DNA of 64,000 bases from Burkholderia seminalis DSM 23518 (GTDB taxonomy: Bacteria; Pseudomonadota; Gammaproteobacteria; Burkholderiales; Burkholderiaceae): NCBI RefSeq assembly GCF_902832885.1, contig NZ_CADFDK010000007.1:248001-312000 (forward strand), given 5' to 3'. Both the position numbers and the translations under genes were made by a program. A model generated the notes under the pieces. That model saw nothing but the letters and a program-made list of their open reading frames with translations, made no database searches and had not been told where the DNA came from. Shown here piece by piece: positions 24,875 through 33,155 of this stretch. Every line of letters begins with the position of its first letter. The stretch's first letter is position 1.

Positions 24875-25602
24875 CGCGTTCACGTTCGTCCGCTTCCGTA
24901 TTTGCCGTTGCGTTCGCGTGCATCGGCCGACCACGCCGCACGCGAATGCCCTTCCTCCCTCGCCTCATGGCATCGCCGCTTGTCGGTGATCGTCACGTTC
25001 GTCGGCGTCATCGCGCTCACGTTGAACGTTTGGACCGGCCCCGGCGATGTGACTGTCGGCGTGCGCGTTGCGACGGGCGTGCCGAAGTCGCAGTTGCCCG
25101 TCGTCGCGCCGGGGATCGGCCGCACGGCAGGCGTGGGCGGCGTGCCGTTGCAGTCGGACGCGACCCGGCCCCTGCGCGACGATCGCCTGGAAGCGTGGTG
25201 GGTCCCGCCGTTCGGCGTCAATTCATACGTCGTCGTACCGCATCACACCGTCCAGGCAGGATCATATCAAGGCAGATTCTTGTCTTCGACTGCACTCTCA
25301 TTGGGTCGATGCTATGAATGTGTGCGCACACTCACTTCTGACAGACCGCCTCTAAAGATACGTTGTCGTACCTTTATGCGCAAAAACTTCAGCTAAAAAT
25401 CCTCGTCGGATTCGATCGCCTCCCGCGCCAATTCGCGCGCCGGTCAGTATCCGGCATAGCTTCGATTCACTCGCGCCATCTTGAAATCGAACAGGACGCG
25501 CCCGGGCGTTCCCCCGCCATCACGCCTCGGGAATTCCGCCCCTGTTCAGCCCCCTGCCGCCCGCGCTATCGTTTCTCCTTGTTCACAGCCCAGGAGCTGC
25601 CT
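24875..25602. other. Unassigned 728-base stretch with weak coding signal and a dyad
   Basis: No gene can be supported. On the plus strand a frame from 24902 to 25396 has GC-rich third positions between about 24974 and 25215 and reads VIVTFVGVIALTLNVW, but it has no ribosome site and no known family. From 25220 to 25480 the DNA is clearly AT-richer than the chromosome. At 25316-25335 lies a dyad around GTGTGCGCACAC. It could be decayed coding DNA plus the promoter region of the aminotransferase gene. Confidence 0.35.
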
Positions 25603-26961
25603 TTGCCTTCCCGCCACGGAGTCGACCTCATCCGCGCCCGCGCCTTGTTCGATCGCGAGCGCCAAGCGTTCACCGAAGCCATGCCGGTCTCCCGCGCGCT
25701 GTCCGCGGAAGCGTCCGAGCACCTGCTGTTCGGCGTGCCGTTGCACTGGATGCAAGACTGGTCGACACCGTTCTCGCTGTATGTGAAGGAGGCGCGCGGT
25801 GCGACGTTCACCGACGTCGACGGCCATCGCTATGTCGATTTCTGCCTCGGCGATACGGGCGCGATGTTCGGCCACGCGCCCGAACCGGTCGCCCGCGCGC
25901 TCGTCGAACAGGCCACGCGCGGTTATACGACGATGCTGCCGAGCGAAGACGCCGCATGGGTGTCGCGCGAACTCGCGCGCCGCTTCAAGCTGCCGGTCTG
26001 GCAATTCGCGCTGAGCGCGAGCGACGCGAACCGCTTCGTGCTGCGCTGGGCACGCGCGGCCACCGGCCGCAACACGATCGTCGTGTTCAACGGCTGCTAT
26101 CACGGCACGGTCGACGACGTATTCGTCGATCTCGTCGACGGCCGCCCGGTTCAGCGCGACAGCCTGCTCGGGCAATCCTACGACCTGCTCGCCAACACGC
26201 GCGTCGTCGAATTCAACGACCTGGCCGCGCTCGAAGCCGCATTGAAGGATGGCGACGTCGCGTGCGTGCTGGCCGAGCCCGCGATGACGAACATCGGGAT
26301 GGTGCTGCCCGACCCGGGCTTCTGGGCGGCCGCGCGCGAACTGACGCGCCGCTACGGCACGCTGCTCGTGATCGACGAGACGCACACGATCAGCAGCGGC
26401 CCCGGCGGCTATGCGGTCGCGCATGCTCTCGAACCGGACATGCTGGTGGTCGGCAAGCCCATCGCGGGCGGCGTGCCGTGCGCGGTATACGGCTTCAGCG
26501 CCGAATTCGCGGAACGCGCGAAGCAGGCCAAGCTGAACGCGCCGCCCGGCCATTCGGGCATCGGCACGACGCTTACCGCGAACATGCTCGCGATGCATGC
26601 GATGCGCGCGACGCTGGCCGACGTCGCGACCGACGCCGCGTATGCACACATGTTCGAACTCGCCGCGCGGCTGGCGACGGGGCTCGAGCAGGCGATCGCG
26701 AAACACCGGCTGCCGTGGTGCGTGACGCGCATCGGCGCGCGCACCGAATTCCAGTTCGCGTCCGCGCCGCCGCGCAACGGCACGCTGGCCGGCGCGCAAC
26801 TCGACAGCGAACTCGAGCACATCGTGCACCTGTACCTGCTGAATCGCGGCGTGCTGATCACGCCGTTCCACAACATGATGCTCGTGTGTCCGCAGACGAC
26901 GGCCGACGATGTCGACCGGCTCGTCGCGCAGTTCGACGCGTGCCTCGGCGAACTGGTGTGA
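25603..26961 (+). CDS. Class III PLP-dependent aminotransferase (glutamate-semialdehyde aminomutase-like)
   Basis: A 452-residue fold-type I enzyme. Family motifs: PLHWMQDW-SPFSLYVKEARGATFTDVDGHRYVDFCLGDTGAMFGHAPEPV, SASDANRFVLRWARAATGR, FNGCYHG, VIDETHTIS (Asp258 binds the pyridine nitrogen) and VVGKPIAGGVP, where Lys285 should hold PLP. It resembles glutamate-1-semialdehyde 2,1-aminomutase but is a catabolic-type homologue, as the chromosome should carry hemL elsewhere. The start is a TTG with AGGAG 6 bases before it; an upstream extension to 25363 is not conserved in character. The substrate is probably an amino acid handled with the neighbouring M20 and ammonia-lyase enzymes. Confidence 0.85.
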   Translation: MPSRHGVDLIRARALFDRERQAFTEAMPVSRALSAEASEHLLFGVPLHWMQDWSTPFSLYVKEARGATFTDVDGHRYVDFCLGDTGAMFGHAPEPVARALVEQATRGYTTMLPSEDAAWVSRELARRFKLPVWQFALSASDANRFVLRWARAATGRNTIVVFNGCYHGTVDDVFVDLVDGRPVQRDSLLGQSYDLLANTRVVEFNDLAALEAALKDGDVACVLAEPAMTNIGMVLPDPGFWAAARELTRRYGTLLVIDETHTISSGPGGYAVAHALEPDMLVVGKPIAGGVPCAVYGFSAEFAERAKQAKLNAPPGHSGIGTTLTANMLAMHAMRATLADVATDAAYAHMFELAARLATGLEQAIAKHRLPWCVTRIGARTEFQFASAPPRNGTLAGAQLDSELEHIVHLYLLNRGVLITPFHNMMLVCPQTTADDVDRLVAQFDACLGELV

Positions 26962-26972
26962 CGTGACGACGC

Positions 26973-27008
26973 GCGGGACGGTGCTCGCGCGAGCGCGTAC
27001 CGTCCCGC
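26973..27008. terminator. Hairpin between convergent aminotransferase and M20 genes
   Basis: GCGGGACGGT (26973-26982) pairs with ACCGTCCCGC (26999-27008); the loop itself can fold (GCTCGCGCGAGC). It fills the 55-base gap between two convergent stops. No T run. Confidence 0.6.
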
Positions 27009-27016
27009 AGCACGCG

Positions 27017-28192
27017 CTACGCGGCCCGCAACGCCCGCCGCGCCACTTCCGCGAAATACCGCGCGCCCACCGGCAGGATCGCGTCGTTGAAGTCGTACGT
27101 CGCGTTGTGCAGCGGCACGCCGCCGAGGCCACCCGCTTCACCGTTGCCGATGAACACGAAATTGCCGGGCACCGCCTGCAGGAACGCGCCGAAATCCTCC
27201 GAGATCATCATCGGCTGCACGTCCGCATTCACCGCGGCAGCGCCCGCGACCTGCGCGGCGGCCTGCACGGCCGTGTCGACCCACTCCGGCGAATTCACCG
27301 TCGGCGCGAACTCGTGCGTGTACTCGAACGTGCAGGTCGCGCCATGCGTGCGGCAGATTCCTTCGCTGATCTCGCGCATCCGCGTTTCGAGCAGCGCCTG
27401 CACGTCCCGCGAATAGCTGCGCGTGTCGCCCTTGATCGTCACGGTTGACGGCAGCACGTTGCGCAGCCCGTCGGTGATGAACTCCGTGCACGAAATCACC
27501 GCCTGCTGGCCCGGGTCGAGATTGCGCGACACGATCGTCTGCAGCGCGAGCACGACCTGCGCGCCGATCACGATCGGATCGATGCCCATGTGCGGCCGCG
27601 CCGCATGCGTGCCGCGCCCGTCGATCCGGATCACGAAATTGTCCTCGCTCGCCATGATGCCGCCCGCGCGCGTCGAGAACGTGCCCGCGCGCATGCCGGG
27701 CATGTTGTGCGCGCCGAAGATCGCGTCGACCGGAAAACGCTCGAACAATCCGTCGGCCATCATCGCCTTCGCGCCGCGGCCGTGCTCTTCCGCCGGCTGG
27801 AAAACGAAACGCACGGTGCCGTCGAAATCCTTGCGCTCGGCCAGCAGTTGCGCGGCGCCGAGCACCATCGACATGTGGCCGTCGTGCCCGCACGCATGCA
27901 TCTTGCCCGGCGTGCGCGATGCATGTTCGCGGCCCGGCGCGTGCTCGGCGATGTTCAGCGCGTCCATGTCCGCGCGGATGCCGATCGCGCGCTTGCCGGT
28001 GCCGGCCGTCAGGTTCGCGACGAGCCCGGTGCCGCCGATCCCGCGATGCACGTCGAGCCCGAGCGTCGTCAGGATGCGCGCGACGTAGTCCGACGTGTTC
28101 ACTTCCTCGAAACCCGTTTCAGGATACTGGTGCAGATGGCGGCGCCAGGTCTTCAGTCGCGCCTGCAGCGTGCTTTCCTCGATTGTTTCCAT
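27017..28192 (-). CDS. M20-family amidohydrolase/N-acyl-amino-acid deacylase
   Basis: A 391-residue di-metal peptidase-fold protein: RRHLHQYPETGFEE at the N-terminus, MHACGHDGHM (metal ligands), FVFQPAEEHGRGAKAM (catalytic and bridging glutamates) and a lid domain with GRGTHAARPH. Such enzymes remove acyl groups from amino acids (hippurate hydrolase type). I chose ATG 28192 because GAGG lies 8 bases upstream; ATG 28216, 5 bases past the lyase stop, is an alternative. It is the second gene of an operon with diaminopropionate ammonia-lyase. Confidence 0.88.
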   Translation of the reverse strand: METIEESTLQARLKTWRRHLHQYPETGFEEVNTSDYVARILTTLGLDVHRGIGGTGLVANLTAGTGKRAIGIRADMDALNIAEHAPGREHASRTPGKMHACGHDGHMSMVLGAAQLLAERKDFDGTVRFVFQPAEEHGRGAKAMMADGLFERFPVDAIFGAHNMPGMRAGTFSTRAGGIMASEDNFVIRIDGRGTHAARPHMGIDPIVIGAQVVLALQTIVSRNLDPGQQAVISCTEFITDGLRNVLPSTVTIKGDTRSYSRDVQALLETRMREISEGICRTHGATCTFEYTHEFAPTVNSPEWVDTAVQAAAQVAGAAAVNADVQPMMISEDFGAFLQAVPGNFVFIGNGEAGGLGGVPLHNATYDFNDAILPVGARYFAEVARRALRAA

Positions 28193-28221
28193 TGCGTTCG
28201 CCTCGTCGGTCGTCATGTCGT

Positions 28222-29454
28222 TCAGGCCGCCACCGCCACGCGGTCCAGCCAGTCGCGCTGCCGCGCGCGCACCGCGTCGGCCGTCTCGCCGACGCAGTGC
28301 CGGTAAACGGACGGCGCCGTCGCGCCTTCCGTATTGATCGCCAGCACATGCGCGTTCGCGTCGAGCCCGGCCTGCCGCGCGAGCGCCGGGTCGCGCATCA
28401 GTGCCGTCAGGCCAGCCACGCCGGCCGCGCCCGATTCGCCGGCGACGACCGGCACGTCGCGGGCGCTGCCGGCCGCAAGGCCGCGCATCGCCTGCACCGC
28501 GTCGTCGTCGTCGATCAGCATGAAGTGGTCGATGCACCTCTCGAGGAAATCCCATGCAAGCGGCGACGCCTCGCCGCACGCGAGCCCGGCCATCACCGAA
28601 TCGACGCTGCCGGTCGCCTTCGTCGCACGGCCGGCCAACGCGCTCTGGTACAGGCAATCGGCCTGGCGCGGCTCGACGACGACGAAGCGCGGCCGCCGCA
28701 CGCCGTCGCGTTCCCAGAGATAACTCGCGACGCCCGCGGCGAGGCCGCCCACGCCGCCCTGCAGGAACACGTGCGTGAACGGTCGCCCGTCGTCCTGCGC
28801 CGCCTGCGCGGCCGCTTCGGCGGCGATCACGCCGTAACCCTGCATCACGTCGCGCGGAATCGCTTCGTAGCCGTCGTACGACGTGTCCGACACGACATGC
28901 CAGCCGTTCGCCTGCGCGAGCTGCGCCGCGCAGACGACCGATTCGTCGTAGTTCCCCGCGATGCGCACGATCCGCGCGCCGTACGCCGCGATCGCGCGTT
29001 CGCGCTCGGCGTCGACGTTCGCGTGCAGCACGATCACGCAGCCGCAGCCGATCGCGCGCGCGGCGGCGGCCAGCGCCCGGCCGTGGTTGCCGTCGGTCGC
29101 GCTGATCACCGTCAGGTCGGCCAGCTCCGCCGCGTACGCGCCGGTGACGAGCCCGCGTGGCTCGAGATCCCGCGTGCGCCGCAGCCGCTTCACGAGCCGC
29201 ACCAGCGCGATCGGCGCGCCGAGCGCCTTGAAGCTGCCGAGCGGCGAGCGGCACGACTCGTCCTTCACGCGGACGCTCGCGACGCCGAGCCGCGCGGCAA
29301 GATCGGGCAGCGCGCGCAGCGGCGTGCGCGCGTTGCCGACGAGCGGCCAGTGCGACAGCCATGCGCCGCTTTCGTCGGCCGATGCGATGTTCATCACGCG
29401 ACGCAGCGCGTTCGGATAGGCGGTGCGCGACGCGCGCGGGTTGGCGATCAGCAT
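28222..29454 (-). CDS. dpaL: Diaminopropionate ammonia-lyase (YgeX-like)
   Basis: A 410-residue fold-type II PLP enzyme. CRSPLGSFKALGAP holds the PLP lysine (Lys76), SATDGNHGRALAAAARAIGC is the phosphate/Asn loop and FLQGGVGGLAAGVA the glycine-rich phosphate cup; NPRAS-RTAYPNALRRVM is the DpaL start. It deaminates 2,3-diaminopropionate, and related compounds, to pyruvate and ammonia in the cytoplasm. GGAG precedes the ATG. It heads an operon with the M20 deacylase and is divergent from the Lrp-type gene, which probably controls it. Confidence 0.87.
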   Translation of the reverse strand: MLIANPRASRTAYPNALRRVMNIASADESGAWLSHWPLVGNARTPLRALPDLAARLGVASVRVKDESCRSPLGSFKALGAPIALVRLVKRLRRTRDLEPRGLVTGAYAAELADLTVISATDGNHGRALAAAARAIGCGCVIVLHANVDAERERAIAAYGARIVRIAGNYDESVVCAAQLAQANGWHVVSDTSYDGYEAIPRDVMQGYGVIAAEAAAQAAQDDGRPFTHVFLQGGVGGLAAGVASYLWERDGVRRPRFVVVEPRQADCLYQSALAGRATKATGSVDSVMAGLACGEASPLAWDFLERCIDHFMLIDDDDAVQAMRGLAAGSARDVPVVAGESGAAGVAGLTALMRDPALARQAGLDANAHVLAINTEGATAPSVYRHCVGETADAVRARQRDWLDRVAVAA

Positions 29455-29635
29455 GGCGAAAGGCTCCGGGGGCAGGACCGCGCGGGCGGTCCGTCGGGTG
29501 GGTCGGATCGGGCGAGCGCCAGTTGCGCTCGCCGTCGGTTCGAAAAATAATATTGCGCGGACCGGTCAATAAAATCGCCAAATCGACGGCTTCAACGCAA
29601 AAATTTCTCATTCTTTCGAGGGCTCACGCGCGATC
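29455..29635. promoter_or_regulatory. AT-rich divergent control region, dpaL and Lrp-type regulator
   Basis: The stretch 29540-29625 is strikingly AT-rich (AAAAATAATATTG, AATAAAAT, AAAAATTTCTCATT), as expected for Lrp-type binding regions. On the minus strand TTGAAG with TTATTG 17 bases on is a possible dpaL promoter. Confidence 0.4.
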
Positions 29636-30112
29636 ATGACGACCCCACTCGATGCGTTCGACCGCAAGCTGCTGGCGGAGCTGCAGCGCGACGCGCACAC
29701 GCCGCAGGCCGAGCTCGGCGCGCGCGTCAACCTGTCGACCGCCGCCGTGAACCGGCGGCTGAAGCGCCTCGCGGAAGACGGCGTGATCGAGCGCTATACG
29801 GCCGTGATCGCGCCGGACAAGGTCGACCATCCGCTGACGATCGTCGTGAACGTCGAGGTCGAGAGCGAGCAGATCGATCAGCTCGATGCGATGAAGCGCG
29901 CGTTCGAGCGCTGCCCGCAGATCCAGCAGTGCTACTACGTGACGGGGGAATGGGATTTCGTGCTGATCCTCGCGGTGCGCAACATGGATCAGTACAACGC
30001 GCTCACGCGCGAGCTGTTCTTCGCGAACAACAACGTGAAGCGGTTCAAGACGCTGGTGAGCATGAGCCGCGTGAAGGTCGGGCTCGACGTGCCGCTCGAT
30101 CTCGGCGAGTAA
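29636..30112 (+). CDS. Lrp/AsnC-family transcriptional regulator
   Basis: A 158-residue protein: helix-turn-helix at 8-55 (FDRKLLAELQRDAHTPQAELGARVNLSTAAVNRRLKRLAEDGVIERY) and a RAM ligand-binding domain (about 65-145, TGEWDFVLILAVRNMDQYNALTRELFFANNNVKRFKT). The family senses amino acids and forms octamers. It is divergent from the dpaL-M20 operon with a 181-base gap, so it most likely regulates amino-acid breakdown by that operon. Confidence 0.9.
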   Translation: MTTPLDAFDRKLLAELQRDAHTPQAELGARVNLSTAAVNRRLKRLAEDGVIERYTAVIAPDKVDHPLTIVVNVEVESEQIDQLDAMKRAFERCPQIQQCYYVTGEWDFVLILAVRNMDQYNALTRELFFANNNVKRFKTLVSMSRVKVGLDVPLDLGE

Positions 30113-30138
30113 GTACGCGCCTGCCGGCAAAAATGAAA

Positions 30139-30168
30139 CGGCCGGCGCGAGACTGCCCGCGCCGGCCG
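30139..30168. terminator. Terminator between Lrp-type and tannase genes
   Basis: A perfect 11-bp stem (30139-30149 with 30158-30168, 8-base loop) followed on the minus strand by TTTCATTTTT. It serves the tannase operon and probably also the convergent Lrp gene. Confidence 0.75.
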
Positions 30169-30187
30169 CTTCCCGTCGACGGCTACG

Positions 30188-31912
30188 TCAACGACAACTG
30201 AAGCTCGCCGCCGAATTCACGTCGCCCGAGCCGTTGTAGCGCGCGACCTGCGGATACGGGCACAACGGCCGCGTGCGTCCCGCGCCCCACGAGGCAGGCA
30301 CGTCCGCATTCGGCACCGCGTTGGTCGTGTCGCGCGCGGCGGCCACGATCGCGGCAGGCGCCTGGCCCTGCTCGACCCACGCGACGAGCGGCGTCAGCAT
30401 GTCGAACTGGTCGGCCGCCGGCCCGCCCGAACAGTGGTTCATCCCCGGCACCGGATAGAACCGCGCGAAATCCGACGCATCGCCGCCGTTCGCCTGCGCG
30501 ACCTTCGCATACCAGTCGCGCGTATCGTTGAACGAGAACACCGGGTCGCCCGTGCCGTGATAGACGAGCAGCTTCGCGCGGCGCGCCTTCAGCGCGGACA
30601 GGTTCGTCTCGTCGGGCGGCGTCATGAACGACCATGAAGATTGCGTGTACACGCCGTTCGTCGCGAAGATCGCCGGTGCATCGTTGTCCATGTCGAAGCC
30701 GAGCGCGAAACCAGGCAGGTTCGCGAGCGCCGCGGCGGTTTTCGGCGGCGTCATGAACGTGAACGCCATCGCGGCCGGATCGAGCGAGACCGAATTCGAC
30801 TGCTTCCACGCGGCCCAGCCGCCGCCGGCCACGCCCGGATCGTACGGAAAGCTCGCGTAGAGCGCCGTGCCCGCGCTGTTGCGCGCCCCCGTGAACACGT
30901 TCTCCAGCGCGGTCTTCTGCGCGGGCGTGAGGCAGGCGCCCGTGCGGGTGCCGTTCGCGCAGGTCGGGATATCGGCCTCGACGCTGAAATGCGCCTGGCA
31001 CGCGGCGACGTCCTGCACCATCCCGTCGGCCGCGCCGTCGAGCGCATCGCATTTCTCGAGGATCTTCGCGCCAACGAACTGCCGCTCCGCATCGTTGAAG
31101 CCGCTGCGGATATCCGGCAGCCCGTTCGCGCCGGTCGCCGACGCGATCTTCGCGAACTGCTGCGCGCCGTACATCTCGCCGATCGCCGCCTTCGGCAGAT
31201 GGAAACCCGGATCGCCCGCGATGATGCCGTCGTAGTCGGCCGGGTTGCGCACGGCGGTGACCATCGCGTGACGGCCGCCGTTCGAGCAGCCGCCGAAATA
31301 GCTGCGATCGGGCGCCTTGCCGTACGCGAGCCGGATCACCTGCTTCGCCATCGGCGTGAGCGCATCGACCGCGCCGTAGCCGTAGTCGATCCGCGCCTGC
31401 GGATCGAGGCCGAACAGCGGGTTCTGCGCGGCGCTGTGCCCGGAATCCGAGCTGATCACCGCGAAACCCTGGTTCAGCGCGTCGGTCAGGGGCCCGCCGC
31501 CGCCGATCTCGCCGGTCGCTGTCACGACGTTGCCGTCGAGCCCGCCGTTCGCCTGGTAGAAGAAGCGGCCGTTCCACGCTTTCGGCAAGCGCATCTCGAA
31601 GCCGATCGCATAGGTCTTGCCGTCCACCGCGCTCACGCGCTCGTTCATCTTCCCTTCGATCACGCAGTGCTCGGCGATCGGCTTGCCGGCCACCGTCAGC
31701 GCGCCGGCGGCCGCGGTCGTCACCGACGTGAACGACGTGTTCGCATACGCGAGCTTCGCGGCAAGCGCGTCGCAGGTCTGCGCCATCGCGGCCGGCGTCG
31801 CGGCGCTCAGGTGGGTCGGCGTGGAACTGACCGAGTCGTCGCCACCGCAACCGGCGAGCATGGCCGCCGCGGAGAGCGGCGCGATGCAGAGGAATGCAGA
31901 TTTCCTGTTCAA
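30188..31912 (-). CDS. Tannase/feruloyl esterase-family lipoprotein
   Basis: A 574-residue esterase of the tannase family (PF07519, which also includes MHETase). The signal peptide ends in a lipobox LAGC (Cys22). The family's CS-D-HC triad is visible: FGGCSNGGRHAM (Cys-Ser nucleophile), HGTGDPVFSF (Asp) and PGMNHCSGGP (His-Cys), where the two flanking cysteines form a disulfide. It should cleave aryl esters such as feruloyl or galloyl esters outside the inner membrane. The start is a TTG with GGGAG 5 bases before it. It is the last gene of the MFS-porin-tannase operon, 28 bases after the porin. Confidence 0.88.
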   Translation of the reverse strand: MNRKSAFLCIAPLSAAAMLAGCGGDDSVSSTPTHLSAATPAAMAQTCDALAAKLAYANTSFTSVTTAAAGALTVAGKPIAEHCVIEGKMNERVSAVDGKTYAIGFEMRLPKAWNGRFFYQANGGLDGNVVTATGEIGGGGPLTDALNQGFAVISSDSGHSAAQNPLFGLDPQARIDYGYGAVDALTPMAKQVIRLAYGKAPDRSYFGGCSNGGRHAMVTAVRNPADYDGIIAGDPGFHLPKAAIGEMYGAQQFAKIASATGANGLPDIRSGFNDAERQFVGAKILEKCDALDGAADGMVQDVAACQAHFSVEADIPTCANGTRTGACLTPAQKTALENVFTGARNSAGTALYASFPYDPGVAGGGWAAWKQSNSVSLDPAAMAFTFMTPPKTAAALANLPGFALGFDMDNDAPAIFATNGVYTQSSWSFMTPPDETNLSALKARRAKLLVYHGTGDPVFSFNDTRDWYAKVAQANGGDASDFARFYPVPGMNHCSGGPAADQFDMLTPLVAWVEQGQAPAAIVAAARDTTNAVPNADVPASWGAGRTRPLCPYPQVARYNGSGDVNSAASFSCR

Positions 31913-31940
31913 GATATCTCCCGTTTGTCTGGCTGCCGGA

Positions 31941-33089
31941 TCAGAACATGTGCCGCACGCCGACCATCGCGCCGAGCTGCCCCATCCCTTCGCCCGGCGT
32001 CGTGCCGGGCCCGCCGCCGCTGACCGCGTAGCGTGCGTGCGCGCTGTTCCACAGATACGACGATTGCGCATAGACGGCCGTGCGCTTGGTCAGCAGATAG
32101 GTCGCGCGCAGCGTCGCCATCGTCGCGCGCGTGTCGTGCGCGGTGTTGACGATCCGGTAGCCTTCGCCGTCGACGACGAAATCGGGCTTCACCGCATACG
32201 ACGCGCCGACGAAGAACAGGTCCGAATGCGCGCCGGGCGCGGCCGGCGAACCGGTCGACACGCGCCGCCCGATCCAGCCCGCGCCGATCCGCGCGCCGGC
32301 GGCCTGCGCGTACGCGCTCACGTGCGTGCGGGCATCCTTGCCGCCGCTGCTGGTGAAGGCGACGGGGGCGATGCCGTCGAAGAAGTTGGCGGCCGCGCCG
32401 GTGCCGCCGCGCTGTTCCTCGTACGACGCTGCCGCGCCGAAATACGCGCTGTCGTACTTGAGCATCACCGACCAGTTGCGGCACTGGGTGGCATCGCCCG
32501 GCACCTGCCCGGCGCACGTCCCCTGCCCCGGCGAGTTGCCGGTGCCCGCGCCGTCGCGGCCGAACGAATACGCGGCGCCGAGCGTCACGCCTCGATAGGT
32601 GCCGAGGTAGGTCACCGCGTTGTCGGCGCGGCCGTTCGGCACGTAGGCGTCGAACGAGCCGAGCCCGTAGATGTCGGGGCCGATGATGTCCGCGCCCTGC
32701 AGCGCGAGGTAGGTCATCGTGTACTGGCGGCCGAACGCGAGCGTGCCGAAGCCGCCCTTCAGCCCGACGAACGCCTGCCGGCCGAACAGCCGGCCGCCCT
32801 GGCCGAGATCGCCGCCGCGCACGTTGAAGCCGCTTTCGAGCGTGAACACCGCCTGATAACCGCCGCCGAGATCCTCCGTGCCGCGCAGCCCCCAGCGCGA
32901 CGGCAGCTCGCCCGTCACGCCCGGCATGCGCACCACGTGATCGCCGGCCGCGTTCGCGTGCGACACGAACTCCACGCCCGTGTCGATGATCCCGTACAGC
33001 GTCACGCTCGACTGCGCGTGTGCGCCGGTTGCGGCGAGCGCGCAGCATGCGCCGGCGGCCAGCAGGCCGTTCCTTGTCTTCGTCTTCAT
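31941..33089 (-). CDS. Gram-negative trimeric porin
   Basis: A 382-residue outer-membrane beta barrel with a signal peptide (MKTKTRNGLLAAGACCALAATGAHA) and the beta-proteobacterial porin start QSSVTLYGIIDTGVEFVSHAN. SRWGLRGTEDLGGGYQAVFTLESGFN, GRQAFVGLKG-GFGTLAFGRQY and the terminal strand ending in Phe (GVRHMF) are classic. As the middle gene between an aromatic-acid transporter and a tannase-like esterase it probably passes the aromatic acids or esters. It starts 66 bases after the MFS stop. Confidence 0.92.
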   Translation of the reverse strand: MKTKTRNGLLAAGACCALAATGAHAQSSVTLYGIIDTGVEFVSHANAAGDHVVRMPGVTGELPSRWGLRGTEDLGGGYQAVFTLESGFNVRGGDLGQGGRLFGRQAFVGLKGGFGTLAFGRQYTMTYLALQGADIIGPDIYGLGSFDAYVPNGRADNAVTYLGTYRGVTLGAAYSFGRDGAGTGNSPGQGTCAGQVPGDATQCRNWSVMLKYDSAYFGAAASYEEQRGGTGAAANFFDGIAPVAFTSSGGKDARTHVSAYAQAAGARIGAGWIGRRVSTGSPAAPGAHSDLFFVGASYAVKPDFVVDGEGYRIVNTAHDTRATMATLRATYLLTKRTAVYAQSSYLWNSAHARYAVSGGGPGTTPGEGMGQLGAMVGVRHMF

Positions 33090-33155
33090 ATCGTTGCGTC
33101 TCCAGACCATGTTGAATGGCGCGCTCTGACGGCGCGTATCGAAAAAAGCGAAACC

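Noticed and set aside
24880-25221. A 113-codon minus-strand frame rich in Thr and Pro in the same gap
   Set aside because: Overlaps the other weak frame on the opposite strand; neither has supporting evidence.
24902-25396. A 164-codon plus-strand frame with a hydrophobic stretch
   Set aside because: No ribosome site, no recognisable family, and the composition changes midway; kept only as part of an unassigned region.
29540-29625. AT-rich DNA that might mark a mobile-element border
   Set aside because: It fits an Lrp-type binding and promoter region between divergent genes; no repeats or integrase nearby.
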